Assembly: GCF_038502225.1 (NCBI RefSeq) | Contig: NC_091341.1 | Span: forward strand, 4,031,253 to 4,095,252 | Source: Cherax quadricarinatus | Taxonomy: Eukaryota; Arthropoda; Malacostraca; Decapoda; Parastacidae | Direction of reading: 5' to 3' | DNA length: 64,000 nt | Part shown: piece after piece, positions 52,816-63,610 of the stretch | Layout: the number at the start of each line of letters is the position of its first letter | Numbering within the stretch: the first letter of the stretch is position 1 | Translations under genes and position numbers: made by a program | The notes under the pieces: model-generated | What the model saw: the letters and a program-made list of their open reading frames with translations, nothing else | What the model was told of the DNA's origin: nothing | Databases searched by the model: none

Positions 52816-53978
52816 TCATGTCATTCATGACATGATTCTTGCTCGTGTTCTCGCCGATTTGTGTTTAAGGGGGTCGAGTCCTGGTTTCCGGCCCTTCTTT
52901 TTAAACTTTATCGACCTGTATTTACTATGTAAAGAGCTCGTATCTTTCACTACCAGTTAATTCTTCTTTCCTACTACCCTGAGTAATTTCCATCATGCCT
53001 GTAATCCAGTTGCGTTTTTAACCTACATCTATGTCCGTCTGTGAATGATCCTCGCATTGTATAGTTTGTCCTTATCTTCCCAATCATTTCCTTCGAGTAT
53101 TTTATATGTCGCAAGCATGTACTCATATGTCCTCTCTTTCAGGATCGTCAGGTTTAATTCTTTTTATCTCCCCGCATATTGATCCGCTATTATTTCTAGA
53201 ACTAGAATGGTTTCAAATCTATACATCTTTTCAATTTTTGACGAGCCTGACTTACTTTGTGTAGTCCTCAAATATTCTTGGTTAGGATTCCTGAAGACTA
53301 TTCTGAGGTTTGCTAGTCAGACACAGGCGCTCACTTCCTCTCCAAGCGATATGGGCTTCTCCGTTATGTTCTGTGTGACGTTCATTTCTTGTTCGTTTTC
53401 TTTTGTTGATACCTGTGGCGGCTCACCTTTGAGTCTACATTCCATCTCCAGTCTCTTTTTCCTTTTCATCGATATTTACGACTTTGCTTGGACCGAACTC
53501 CAGCAGCCACTTTTTTGATCTACATTTGTGAAGTGCATCTCCGTTGAGGCCCTAAATGTCGTTTCTTTTTTGTATTTTTTCCTCAGTAGCCTCACACAGG
53601 ATTCTATTTCATCTGCCAAGTCATTTACATATATCAGGAAAAGTTGTGGCCTCAGTACTGATCCTTGGGGGGACACCAGTTTTTTACCTTAAACTAGTCT
53701 CATACTTCTTGAATGTCTCTGTCTTCTGGGTACTCTTTGATCCATGTTATAGCTTATTCTTTATCCCTCTCTGGTTGGCACAGCTTGTGGATTAGTCTTT
53801 AGCAGGGAACTGTGTCCAATGCTTTTCTTCCAGTCCAGGAATATATAGCCGGCCCATCCTTGTCTTTCATATACAATCTCTGTAAATCGGTCAGAGAACT
53901 CCAGCAGCTTTGTCAGATAGCATTTGCCATCTCTGAATCCATTTCGATTTGCAATGAAGAAACTTTTCCTGATGTTCA

Positions 53979-54150
53979 ACTATCCTCTTCCTGTAAAGTA
54001 AAAGGACACAAGTGCAACTAATGTGACATTTATTGTGGCAACGTTTCGCTCTCCAGGAGCTTTATCAAGCCATTACAAACAATGTCCTTGTGTCCTTTTA
54101 CTTTACATATTGTCGGTAATTCTACCAACTTTATTACTATCCTCTTCCTG
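53979..54150 (-). mobile_element. 142-bp hammerhead element with 15-bp target duplication
   Basis: The insert spans 53994-54135. ACTATCCTCTTCCTG occurs on both sides (53979-53993 and 54136-54150), a 15-bp target duplication that interrupts the LINE-D frame exactly. Inside, 53994-54012 and 54087-54105 are perfect 19-bp inverted repeats (TAAAGTAAAAGGACACAAG), followed by a 30-bp tail. The centre holds a hammerhead motif. A 15-bp duplication is typical of LINE-type target-primed insertion and not of DNA transposons. Confidence 0.82.
54036..54074 (-). ncRNA. Hammerhead ribozyme motif, UUGAUAA type
   Basis: On the minus strand: stem I TGGC, core TTGATAA, one unpaired A, stem II GCTC/GAGC with loop CTGGA, GAAACGTT, then GCCA. 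TGGC pairs with GCCA over 4 bp, again with a sequence unlike the other copies. As at 11757 the core has U3 and A8, so the C3-G8 pair is exchanged for U-A. Confidence 0.65.
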
Positions 54151-55022
54151 ACGATCTTCTCCAGTGCTCTGGAAATGATACAGGATGATGACACCAGCCA
54201 AAAGATTAGTCCTTCCTGTCTGTCCCCCTTTTCACGCATTACCTTGCTACCAGCTAAAAGCCACTTGTCCCATCTTTAACGACTTTTTAAAACTCACGAG
54301 ATTTGTTGTCAAGTGGCACACATTTTCCCATCTCTAGTTTCTTTAACGTCTTCAACTCTTCCTCCTTTGTTGTGCATTTTCTTGAGTGACTTGATCTCTC
54401 CTTGCTGTTACGTTACCTGACATGTCCGGCTTCTCAATGAAATTTTTCCTAAGCTTTCAGTTTAACACTTTACATACCTCTATGTGATGGTCACTGAATA
54501 GTTCTCTTTCCTCCCTTTTCTTTTTATGCAGCTATGAGGCACTTTTAATTCTGTTTTAGCATTCTATGCGAAGTCATTTTCAATTTCTCTCTTGGATTCT
54601 CTTCGTACAAAAGACAATCTTTCCTAGGTCCTCCGCTTCCTTGTGTGTTCTGTTGTCCTTTGTACTGTCTTCCGCATTCTTTTGGTTCTTTCTTTGGCCT
54701 TTCTACATTCATGATTAAACCGCTGATTTTCTCTATTATATTTGTTTTCTCGTCTGGTATTAATATTTTTTTTATATTATTATTAACACACTGGCCGATT
54801 CCCACCAAGGCAGGGTGGCCCGAAAAAGAAAAACTTTCACCATCATTCACTCCATCACTGTCTTGCCAGAAGGGTGCTTTACACTACAGTTTTTAAACTG
54901 CAACATTAACACCCCTCCTTCAGAGTGCAGGCACTGTACTTCCCATCCAGGACTCAAGTCCGGCCTGCCGGTTTCCCTGAATCCCTTCATAAATGTTACT
55001 TTGCTCACACTCCAACAGCACG

Positions 55023-55715
55023 TCAAGTATTAAAAACCATTTGTCTCCATTCACTCCTATCAAACACGCTCACGCATGCCCGCTGGAAGTCCAAGCCCCT
55101 AGCACACAAAACCTTCTTTACCCCCTCCCTCCAACCTTTCCTAGGCCGACCCCAACCCCGCCTTCCTTCCACTACAGACTGATACACTTTTGAAGTCATT
55201 CTGTTTCGCTCCATTCTCTCTACATGTCCAAACCACCTCAACAACCCTTCCTCAACCCTCTGGACAACAGTTTTGGTAATCCCGCACCTCCTCCTAACTT
55301 CCAGACTACGAATTCTCTGCATTATATTCACACCACACATTGCCCTCAGACATGACATCTCCACTGCCTCCAGCCTTCTCCTCGCTGCAACATTCATCAC
55401 CCATGCTTCACCCCCATATAAGAGCGTTGGTAAAACTATACTCTCATACATTCCCCTCTTTGCCTCCAAGGACAATGTTCTTTGTCTCCACAGACTCCTA
55501 AGTTCACCGCTCACCCTTTTCCCCTCATCAATTCTATGATTCACCTCATCTTTCATAGACCCATCCGCTGACACGTCCACTCTCAAATATCTGAATACAT
55601 TCACCTCCTCCATACTCTCTCCCTCCAATCTGATATCTAACCTTTCATCACCTAATCTTTTTATCCCCATAACCTTACTCTTTCCTGTATTCACTTTTAA
55701 TTTTCTATTTTGCAT
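55023..55715 (-). pseudogene. LINE-A copy 2 reverse transcriptase, C-terminal part
   Basis: Encodes NRKLKVNTGKSKVMGIKRLG, NVFRYLRVDVSADGSM, LLYGGEAWVMNVAARRRLEA, RWFGHVERMERNRMTSKVYQ, GWGRPRKGWREGVKKVLCAR and the natural end SVFDRSEWRQMVFNT. This copy keeps the authentic C-terminus that copy 1 lost. A one-base deletion near 55700 separates it from the palm domain. Confidence 0.9.
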
Positions 55716-56722
55716 ACCCTACCAAATTTATCCACCAACTTCTGCAACTTCTCTTCAGAATCTCCCAAGAGCACAGTGCCATCAGCAAAGAGCAACTGTG
55801 ACAACTCCCACTTTATGTGTGATTCTTTATCTTTTAACTCCATGCCTCTTGCCAAGACCCTCGCATTTACTTCTCTTACAACCCCATCTATAAATACATT
55901 AAACAACCACGGTGACATCACACATCCTTGTCTAAGGCCTACTTTTACTGGGAAATAATTTCCCTCTTTCCTACATACTCTAACTTGAGCCTCACTATCT
56001 TCGTAAAAATTCTTCACTGCTTTCAGTAACCTACCTCCTACACCATACACCTGCAACATCTGCCACATTGCCCCCCTATCCACCCTGTCATACGCCTTTT
56101 CCAAATCCATAAATGCCACAAAGACCTCTTTAGCCTTATCTAAATACTGTTCACTTATATGTTTCACTGTAAACACCTGGTCCACACACCCCCTACCTTT
56201 CCTAAAGCCTCCTTGTTCATCTGCTATCCTATTCTCCGTCTTACTCTTAATTCTTTCAATAATAACTCGACCATACACTTTACCAGGTATACTCAACAGA
56301 CTTATCCCCCTATAATTTTTGCACTGTCTTTTGTCCCCTTTGCCTTTATACAAAGGAACTATGCATGCTCTCTGCCAATCCCTAGGTACCTTACCCTCTT
56401 CCATACATTTATTAAATAATTGCACCAACCACTCCAAAACTATATCCCCACCTGCTTTTAACATTTCTATCTTTATCCCATCAATCCCGGCTGCCTTACC
56501 CCCTTTCATTTTACCTACTGCCTCACGAACTTCCCCCACACTCACAACTGGCTCTTTCTCACTCTTACAAGATGTTATTCCTCCTTGCCCTATACACGAA
56601 ATCACAGCTTCCCTATCTTCATCAACATTTAACAATTCCTCAAAATATTCCCTCCATCTTCCCAATACCTCTAACTCTCCATTTAATAATTCTCCTCTCC
56701 TAGTTTTAACTGACAAATCCAT
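55697..56722 (-). pseudogene. LINE-A copy 2 reverse transcriptase, palm, with FADG
   Basis: Begins at MDLSVKTRRGELLNGELEVL and runs through GKAAGIDGIKIEML, VAFMDLEKAYDRVDRGAMW and GLRQGCVMSPWLFNVFIDG to WELSQLLFADGTVLLGD. The second Asp of the FADD box is replaced by Gly, which should abolish catalysis. The frame here covers the site where copy 1 has its two-base loss. Confidence 0.9.
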
Positions 56723-56756
56723 TTGTTCTCTAGGCTTCCTTAAGTTGTTAATCTCA

Positions 56757-56763
56757 TTATATA

Positions 56764-56801
<38 letters not shown>

Positions 56802-56852
56802 TATATATATATATATATATATTATATATTATATATATATATATATATATAC
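56757..56852. repeat. (TA)n with TATATTA interruptions
   Basis: TA-rich tract with two ATTATATATTATA interruptions, between LINE-A copy 2 and a MITE copy. Confidence 0.93.
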
Positions 56853-56869
56853 AGCCTAATAAATAACAT

Positions 56870-57205
56870 GGGTCAGTTAGCAAGAACTCATTGAAAATTA
56901 AGTCCTTTCTAAAATTTTCTTTTGTACGTTTAAATATATATTTATGTTAATGTACAGATTAATAATTTTGTATCAAATGAACCTTAGAAAACTTACCTAA
57001 CCTTATTATAACAAACGCAATTTAATTTAGCCTAATCCAACTAAATATAGTTTAGATATGTTTACAATAATTTAATAAGCGAACACAATGAAATATATTT
57101 TTTCGTTAGGTTCAAAATGATTTTTGCGAAATTATTGCATATATAAATTTTCGCTTGCCTTATTCGGCAAGAAGAGCGTTGCTATTTAAGCCAAAATCGC
57201 GAGAG
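56870..57205. mobile_element. MITE copy related to the 12.4-13.15 kb pair
   Basis: Aligns with 12398-12740: GTCAGTTAGCAAGAACTC, TTAGCCTAATCCAACTAAAT, TTTTTCGTTAGGTTC, GCCTTATTCGGCAAGAAGAG and GCTATTTAAGCCAAAAT. It lacks the inner terminus (TATTCGGCACGA) and stops at GCGAG, so one end is truncated. Confidence 0.85.
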
Positions 57206-57708
57206 GTGAATTTTCCTATGGCTGACAAGACTCCCAAGTCAGCACTCGCTCAAGAGTATGTTCTCACACGTTCACCTTATCGGGACGCAATGGTTTATTA
57301 AGTTTGCTAATTGTGTAGAAAGATTATTAACGATTGTGTTGGCTGATATGATATTCTGTCGCCTTACAAAGGTCCTGACCAAGTAGGTACCTGTTACCCA
57401 GTTATCTTCCCTTGCCTGCTGCTTACTCTTCTGTTCTAACTAATTCTGTAAAAATTCTCTGAATATCTGCACATGCTGTCTTCTGTATGTAATGACGGAT
57501 TGTAGCTATAGGATTTGTGTTTTTTTTTTTTTTTTTTTTTGGGGGGGGGGAGACTCAGTGGCACTCGGGGGGGAGACTCAGTGGCACTAAGGGAGATGTG
57601 TCAGATATGTGTAACAGTTTATCTTTATTGATGAGACGCCCGTCAATAAGGTACTAAACCGCTGCACTGATGTTTTATTCATCTATTTGTCGACATTGTT
57701 TATCATTG
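57206..57708. other. Unassigned, with T and G homopolymer runs
   Basis: T22 followed by G10 at about 57519-57550, then a GGGGGGAGACTCAGTGGCAC duplication. No gene was recognised. Confidence 0.55.
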
Positions 57709-58046
57709 TCCACTGCCTCATCCTTCACTGCCTCATCCTCCACTGCCTCATCCTCCACTGCCTCATCCTCCACTGCCTCATCCTCCACTGCCTCATCCTT
57801 CACTGCCTCATCCTTCACTGCCTCATCCTTCACTGCCTCATCCTCCACTGCCTCATCCTCCACTGCCTCATCCTCCACTGCCTCATCCTCCACTGCCTCA
57901 TCCTTCACTGCCTCATCCTTCACTGCCTCATCCTTCACTGCCTCATCCTTCACTGCCTCATCCTTCACTGCCTCATCCTCCACTGCCTCATCCTTCACTG
58001 CCTCATCCTTCACTGCCTCATCCTTCACTGCCTCATCCTCCACTGG
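57709..58046. repeat. 15-bp minisatellite CCTCATCCTCCACTG
   Basis: About 22 copies; CCTCCACTG and CCTTCACTG variants occur in runs of 1-5. The open Ser/Thr-, Leu/His- and Glu/Asp/Val-rich frames are artefacts. Confidence 0.95.
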
Positions 58047-58163
58047 ATGCTTTTTCTACTGTGGACGTGAATTTCCTTCTACCATCGCCAGTTCTCTACT
58101 CACACATTCCTCTCCGCCATCCTTTCTGCTCTTGTATCTCGTGCTTACTTTTCTTCGCAACAA

Positions 58164-58232
58164 CAAAGTCTGCCTCGTACCTGTCTGCCTCGTACCTGTC
58201 TGCCTCGTACCTGTCTGCCTCGTACCTGTCTG
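58164..58232. repeat. 15-bp repeat GTCTGCCTCGTACCT, ~4.5 copies
   Basis: Near-perfect short array. Confidence 0.92.
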
Positions 58233-58504
58233 ACTTCCTTCTCAGTGCAAGGTTCCTTGCCTATGTCCTCACATCTCTCTTTACACCTTTCAGTTTCTAA
58301 GGAAATACATATGTATTATTTCGTTCTTGCCCAGTTTCTATTAGTATGTCATCACTTTATCCTTCATTCTGCTGTCCTAATTTGTATCTTCCTCCTGCTC
58401 TTCGAAACCCCCCAGCCCCCCCCCCACCTGTCTTTTCCTTCTGTCCCGAATGAAGTTGTTCAATGTTTCTTGTGGGTAGACAGTGGTAAAGACCGACAAA
58501 TGGA

Positions 58505-58535
58505 AACACACACACACACACACACACACACACCT
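58505..58535. repeat. (CA)n microsatellite
   Basis: ACACAC tract of ~28 bp. Confidence 0.93.
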
Positions 58536-58555
58536 GTAAGCGAGAGACCCTTTAA

Positions 58556-58650
58556 TACAGCGTTTCACTCAAGGCTGGGCTTTATCAAGTCAACGTTACG
58601 CCCAAGACTGGGCTTTGACTTGACAAGCCCAGTCCTAGGCAAAACCCTAT
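58556..58650 (-). ncRNA. Decayed hammerhead-like inverted pair
   Basis: On the minus strand: GACTTGATAAAGCCCAGCC, then AGTGAAACGCTG. The core TTGATAA is kept, but stem II is disrupted and GUH reads GCU. A diverged plus-strand half (TTGACTTGACAAGCCC, 58615-58630) is inverted relative to it. Confidence 0.4.
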
Positions 58651-58682
58651 ATTAGAACAATTCTATGCCAGTGTTGTCTTTA

Positions 58683-59058
58683 CTTCCTTGTAGTCTCTTG
58701 TACCGTGTTCACCACGTCGTGTCTCCTCGAGTCGCTACAAACACGGCTCTTGTACCGTGTTCACCACGTCGTGTCTCCTCGAGTTGCTACAAACACGGCT
58801 CTTGTACCGTGTTCACCACGTCGTGTCTCCTCGAGTCGCTACAAACACGGCTCTTGTACCGTGTTCACCACGTCGTGTCTCCTCGAGTTGCTACAAACAC
58901 GGCTCTTGTACCGTGTTCACCACGTCGTGTCTCCTCGAGTCGCTACAAACACGGCTCTTGTACCGTGTTCACCACGTCGTGTCTCCTCGAGTTGCTACAA
59001 ACACGGCTCTTGTACCGTGTTCACCACGTCGTGTCTCCTCGAGTTGCTACAAACAAGG
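58683..59058. repeat. 52-bp minisatellite with alternating dimer
   Basis: Seven copies sharing TTGTACCGTGTTCACCACGT, CGTGTCTCCTCGAGT and GCTACAAACACGG. The base after CGAGT is C in copies 1, 3 and 5 and T in copies 2, 4, 6 and 7. This is a 104-bp dimeric higher-order repeat. Confidence 0.93.
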
Positions 59059-59419
59059 CTCCTGGGTTACCTTCTTCCCTGTCCTCAGTTCGCTCACCTC
59101 TTTCACTATCTCCCTTACATATTATGCTATGTCATTCATCGTCCTTCCGGCTAACCTTAGAAATTATCATCTCCGCTTCCACATCTTCCTCCTTCCTGCT
59201 TCCTCCCAAATTACACCTATTTCCTGCATCTTCACACCCGTTAGTGGATTTTCTTTTCCATTCCTGTTTCTCACCAGTAATTCAAAGATTCCTCACTGAA
59301 CTTGGCTTTGCATCCTCGCACCTAACATCTGCCTCGCTTTTTTTTGTCTTGTCTACTTTCCCTTTATGTATGGTGCTTGTAAGTTCATTATGAATACCGG
59401 TCTAGTATATTTTAGTAAA
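59059..59419. other. Unassigned C/T-rich sequence
   Basis: No feature was recognised. Confidence 0.4.
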
Positions 59420-59800
59420 TAAAGGTGCAGCAAATTGAGATGTGTGAGTGTGTTCCGTGTAGTGTGTTGTCTGGATGTTGCGTGAGAGATTTATTGTATG
59501 TTGAACGTTATGTGCTCTGTGTTGTGTTTGTTGTATTGTGTGTTGTGATGCTAGTTGCGTTTTGTAGTGTGTTGAGTGTGTTGTGGTGTTGTGTTGTGTT
59601 TTGTGGTGGTGTTGTGTGTGTTGTTTGTGTGTTGTGTGTGTGTGTGTGTGTGTTGTCTATGTATTGCATTATGAGTGTAGTGCTGCGTTGAGTGTGTTAT
59701 GTTGTGCTTGTTGCGTTTCGTGTGTTGCGTTGTGATTGTGTTGGGTGCGCGTTGTGTTGCATATGTTTTGCTGTGTTGTGTTGTGCTATGTGTTAGACCT
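59420..59800. repeat. TGTTG/TGTG-rich low-complexity tract
   Basis: Irregular GTTGTGTTG and GTGTGTTG words with no fixed period. Confidence 0.8.
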
Positions 59801-59983
59801 CGCCTGTAAACCTACAACCTCTGGTATGTATTTCACAGCCTCTTACTCTCACTACCACTTACACACTAAACTCTGACAGCTGCCTCCTCTACTCACTCAT
59901 CCAGCACATTCCACTTCAGGATATTTCAATTTTACCACGCAAATGAAAATGATTTAGTCAAAAATGTATCATTCTTGACCATA

Positions 59984-59985
<2 letters not shown>

Positions 59986-60075
<90 letters not shown>
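59986..60075. repeat. (TG)n microsatellite
   Basis: Uninterrupted TG tract of ~88 bp. Confidence 0.97.
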
Positions 60076-60080
<5 letters not shown>

Positions 60081-60824
60081 TGGTTTTTAACGCAAGTTAA
60101 GATTTGTAATTTCCCCACCGCCTCTTCCTCTGTAAATCGCCGACGATGCCGTCTCTCTGCAGATTCTTATCAATATTAGCGTTTAGTCTGGCAATGACAG
60201 AGTGAACATTGTTTGTGTGCGAGTCCACGTTTGATTACTGGTGTGATACTGGCTACTGTTCGACAGGGAGGAGACTCCACCGGTAGCCACCAACTGCAGC
60301 GCTAGATGAGACAGTTTAGATAAGCCAGACAGTCGATCCTTAATCTCTCCATCGTCAAGTGTTTGTTCCCCAGAGATCTTGTTATTGTGTGTTGCAATAT
60401 AGCAAGTTGGTGTGATTACTATAGCCTTCTGTGACTATGTTGATGTACCTGTCGTAGGAGTGTGCTGTTGATTGCTGCAGCTTACTGAAACTTATTTCTT
60501 AAATGTCTGTGCTGGGAGGGTATGTTGAGTATTGCTATTTCTGTGGCTGTGTCTAATGGTATGTTCGTGAGAGAATGGTGTGCTCTGATTATTGTAATCT
60601 CCTATTTTTATGATGCGTCTGTTACTGAAGAATTTCCAAGTGACAGTTGCAGCCTTCTTTGATTGTTACTGATCGTGTTTAAGGTAGTATACATGTGCTG
60701 GAGATGGCTGGATCCTGCTATTTTTTTTCCCTGCAGTCTGTGGAAGGAGATTGTGATGCTGACTGTAGTTAAGGGCAGATGACAGTCAGTTATTCTGCTT
60801 ATTGAATGCACCTGACTACAGGAG
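60076..60824. other. Unassigned sequence
   Basis: No feature was recognised. Confidence 0.4.
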
Positions 60825-60827
60825 GTG

Positions 60828-61265
60828 AGGTGAAGTATACCTAGTTGGTATTCCCGGGGGTCAATGCCCCTACAGCCCGGGCCATGATAAGGCCTTGTAC
60901 GAACCACAGCCCGGCTGGTCAGATACTGACATGAAGTATCTGCCCAGCGCCTTCTTGAAGACAGCCAAAGGTCTACTGGTAATCCCCCATATGTATGCTG
61001 GGAGGCAGTTGAACAGTCTTTAGCCTCTGACACTTATTGTGTTGTCTCCCTGTGTACTCGTGGCGTCCCTGCTTTTCATTGGGGTTATGTTGCACCGCCT
61101 GCCGAGTCTTTTGCTTTCGTAGGGAATGATTTCCGTCTGCAAATTTGGAACTAGTCCCTGTAGCATTTTCCAAGTGTATATTGTAATGCATCTTTCTCGC
61201 CTGCGTTCCAAAGAGTACAGGTCAAGGGACTTCAACCTTTCCCAGTAACTGAAGATGAACATCTA
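60828..61265 (-). pseudogene. LINE-C reverse transcriptase C-terminus, minus strand
   Basis: The complement of 61020-61262 encodes YWERLKSLDLYSLERRRERC, ITIYTWKMLQGLVPNLQTEI and GRRCNITPMKSRDA, matching 13600-13800. The LINE-C tail (GGTATTCCCGGGGGTCAATG, complement orientation) ends it at about 60828. The middle has a frame break near 61020. Confidence 0.88.
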
Positions 61266-61311
61266 TCATAAGACGACTTACCAGATAGCTTGAGGAATCT
61301 TCCAGAGAAAC

Positions 61312-61535
61312 CCTGGCCGACGGATATTTGGCCGACAGACATTTCACCGACGGACACTTGACCGAACGGACATTTCACTGAACGGAAAATTAAGTTAGGC
61401 AATGAATGCCATTTCGTCCGTTCGGTGAAATGTCTGTCGGTCAAATGTCCGTCGGTGAAATGTCCACTCGGCCAAATGTCCGTCGGTGAAATGTCTGTCG
61501 GCCAAATGTCCGTCGGCCATCTGTCCGGGAGCCAG
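61312..61535. mobile_element. Foldback element built from ~15-bp subrepeats
   Basis: The left arm (61312-61388) and right arm (61412-61535) are inverted. Each is a string of GTCCGTCGGCCAAAT, GTCCGTCGGTGAAAT and GTCTGTCGGTCAAAT type units. The right arm has about two extra units. The spacer AATTAAGTTAGGCAATGAAT lies at about 61389-61409. No coding sequence. Confidence 0.82.
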
Positions 61536-62455
61536 GTGAAACATCACATAAATAAAAGGCTTCTACGCTAAAAACGAGCATAAACTACCATGTGTCTCCT
61601 CACAGCCATTCAGCCATTCGTTTACAAGAATTATATGCACAAACACTGATGACCACAATATCGCTCAATCCCTCTGTTGCTAATCCAGACTGATTGTAGT
61701 TTACGAATTGGTCTAACTAATCTCCTTCAACTCAGAAGAGAACTGGGACCAAAAAGGAGGAGATAAGGAACCAATCACCCGGATTTACACTCACCATTAG
61801 GGTAGATCTTCGCATCGTTCAAGTGGCAAACCAGACGGTACAGCCAATAATAATTCTGATACAGGAACGGTTTCCGAGTCTGGCAGACGGCTAGTTAACC
61901 TCTCAGAGGAACATTGTAACCTGTCTACGTTAAAGGACGAGCCTTTCACTTGGCTATCGCACTCACTCGACGTAGCATTAACTTCAGTCTCTACGGCCAA
62001 CTTGGATTTGTAGCGGCATTTGCTATGTTGATAGCTTAACGCTGGGCTCTTGATAATGAGCTCCCGCTGGTAGCGTGCTGCAGCGCCACCTAGCATCCTA
62101 CGTGAAGCCAAGACAAAACTAGCTTTTACTGTGACAGCATTTCGCTCCATGGAGTCAAGAGTGCGAAATGTTGCGCTAAAAAAAATCCCATTTAGAGAGA
62201 AAGTTAGATTTAAAATTATAATCTATGAGTTTCTATAAAAGTTAAGATCCTACGTATATTTTATCAACAATTCCAAATATGTCAAAAAAAAAACTCCATG
62301 CTGTAGCGCCTACTTTTTTTTTTCTCGTTTTGTTCGTATAAATATTAATGGTTAAAGGGACTTTTTTTTTTTTTTTTTAAATTTAAAGCAACCTAACCTC
62401 AAGTAACTAACATTCCGATCTGGTCTGTCTTTAGAACGTTCGGAAACTGACGCAT
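61536..62455. other. Unassigned sequence
   Basis: No gene was recognised. T/A homopolymer runs occur at 62285-62385. A 117-codon minus-strand frame (61797-62150) has no motif. Confidence 0.4.
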
Positions 62456-62620
62456 GAAAAAGCGTCAATTTCCATAAGCGAATATACTGATGTCAAACTG
62501 GAAGTATTAACGTAAACCGTAACGTACTGACGCAAAACCTTATGTACTGACGCCATACTTAATATATTAGCTTAAAACCTAACGTTTTAACGTAAAATTT
62601 AATCTACTGACGTAATGTAA
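62456..62620. repeat. ~26-bp degenerate repeat
   Basis: Five to six diverged copies with TACTGACG, AAAACC and TAACGT words. Confidence 0.65.
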
Positions 62621-62679
62621 TTCGAGTTCGGTGAAAGAGAACCAATGGTCAGCCAGTCCTAGCTCTCCCTAGCATTTCT

Positions 62680-63035
62680 AAAGTTATGAACCCAGTAGTC
62701 CCAAGTTCTATCAGCCCTAAAATTAACAGTATAGTAGTTCTAAGACCTAGCTGTCCTGCAACTATCAGCCCAGCAGTGATAAGTTCTAGGAATACTAAAA
62801 CTATCAGCCGAGAAGTCCTGAGGCCTGAAACTATCAGTCCACCAGTCCTAAGTCCTACAGCTATTAGACTAGTATTCCTAAGTCCAAGCAATCCTAATTT
62901 CTAGCAGTTCTAGCACTATCAGCCCAGCAGTCCAAAGTCCTGCAGCTATCAGCCCAGCAGTCCAAATTCCTGCAGCTATCAGCCCAGCAGTCCAAATTCC
63001 TGCAGCTATCAGCCCAGCAGTCCTAGGTTCTAGCA
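62680..63035. repeat. ~31-bp repeat, diverged to homogeneous
   Basis: Copies share CTATCAGCCCAGCAGTC and AAGTCCTGCAG or AATTCCTGCAG. The last three or four copies (62925-63025) are nearly identical, while those to the left are strongly diverged. Confidence 0.85.
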
Positions 63036-63045
63036 GTACTGAAAC

Positions 63046-63088
63046 TAGCGTAGTAGATATAGGACTACTTCGCCAGGGGTTCGAGTCC
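63046..63088 (+). promoter_or_regulatory. tRNA-like A and B boxes (SINE relic?)
   Basis: GGTTCGAGTCC (63078-63088) is an exact pol III B box. TAGCGTAGTAGA (63046-63057) is close to the A box TRGCNNAGTNGG. The spacing of 32 nt is shorter than in a tRNA and there is no acceptor stem, so at most a SINE head remains. Confidence 0.35.
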
Positions 63089-63384
63089 TCCGTATGAGCA
63101 GAAGAAGAAGGAAAAAGCAGTTAGGATGTGTATTGTTTGTCAGGACACAGGACGAGTACTGGTCTTAGTCATATGATGACCAGCAGCTGGAGTTTTTGGT
63201 CATCTGACCGAAGCTAGATAAGAACCATTCTTTGAAACAGTCAGCTGAACGCTGTGGCAATTAACAACACTGACCACATTTATCATGGGTCGTGATATAA
63301 CGCGTTGTGAGGACCATTAATCTGAAAGCTAATTGGGAAATATTTCATCGATATTGCTCAGGGCTAACACAACACAGGCCAGGA

Positions 63385-63610
63385 GCAGTCATTATCACCA
63401 CTACCACCATCACTCACCACCCATCAAAATCACCACCATCACCACTACTATCCACCAAAATCAACACCATTACCCATCAAAATCACCATCATCACGACTA
63501 CCATCACTGCCCACCGAAATCAGCATCCCCCCCCCTCTCAAAATTACCATCACTAAAATCATCACCACGAAAATCACCACCACAGCAACAATAATAGCAA
63601 ACACCACCAC
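63385..63610. repeat. ACC/ATC-rich low-complexity tract
   Basis: Irregular CACCACCATC and AAATCACCA words. Confidence 0.88.

Larger units (their letters stand above)
52855..54768 (-). pseudogene. LINE-D copy 2, 3' tail to endonuclease-RT linker
   Basis: A second, more decayed copy: 3' tail (GGGGTCGAGTCCTGG, 52870), then moving right on the minus strand SPQGSVLRPQLFLIYVNDLA (motif B, about 53640), GFRDGKCYLTKLLEFSDRFT and WAGYIFLDWKKSIG (motif A region, 53790-53940), RALEKIVRKRIV (54150) and the linker RFNHECRKAKER near 54700. A 142-bp element with a target duplication interrupts it at 53994. It abuts the 3' end of LINE-A copy 2. Confidence 0.78.
54775..56757 (-). mobile_element. LINE-A copy 2, 5' truncated
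   Basis: The 3' tail (AACACACTGGCCGATTCCCA, CCAAGGCAGGGTGGCC) starts at about 54785, and the element runs to 56757, where it is cut in the endonuclease-RT linker next to (TA)n. It has very high similarity to 15627-17598 of copy 1. Confidence 0.92.

Noticed and set aside
63046..63088. Functional tRNA gene
   Set aside because: The B box is exact, but box spacing is too short and no acceptor or anticodon stems can be formed.
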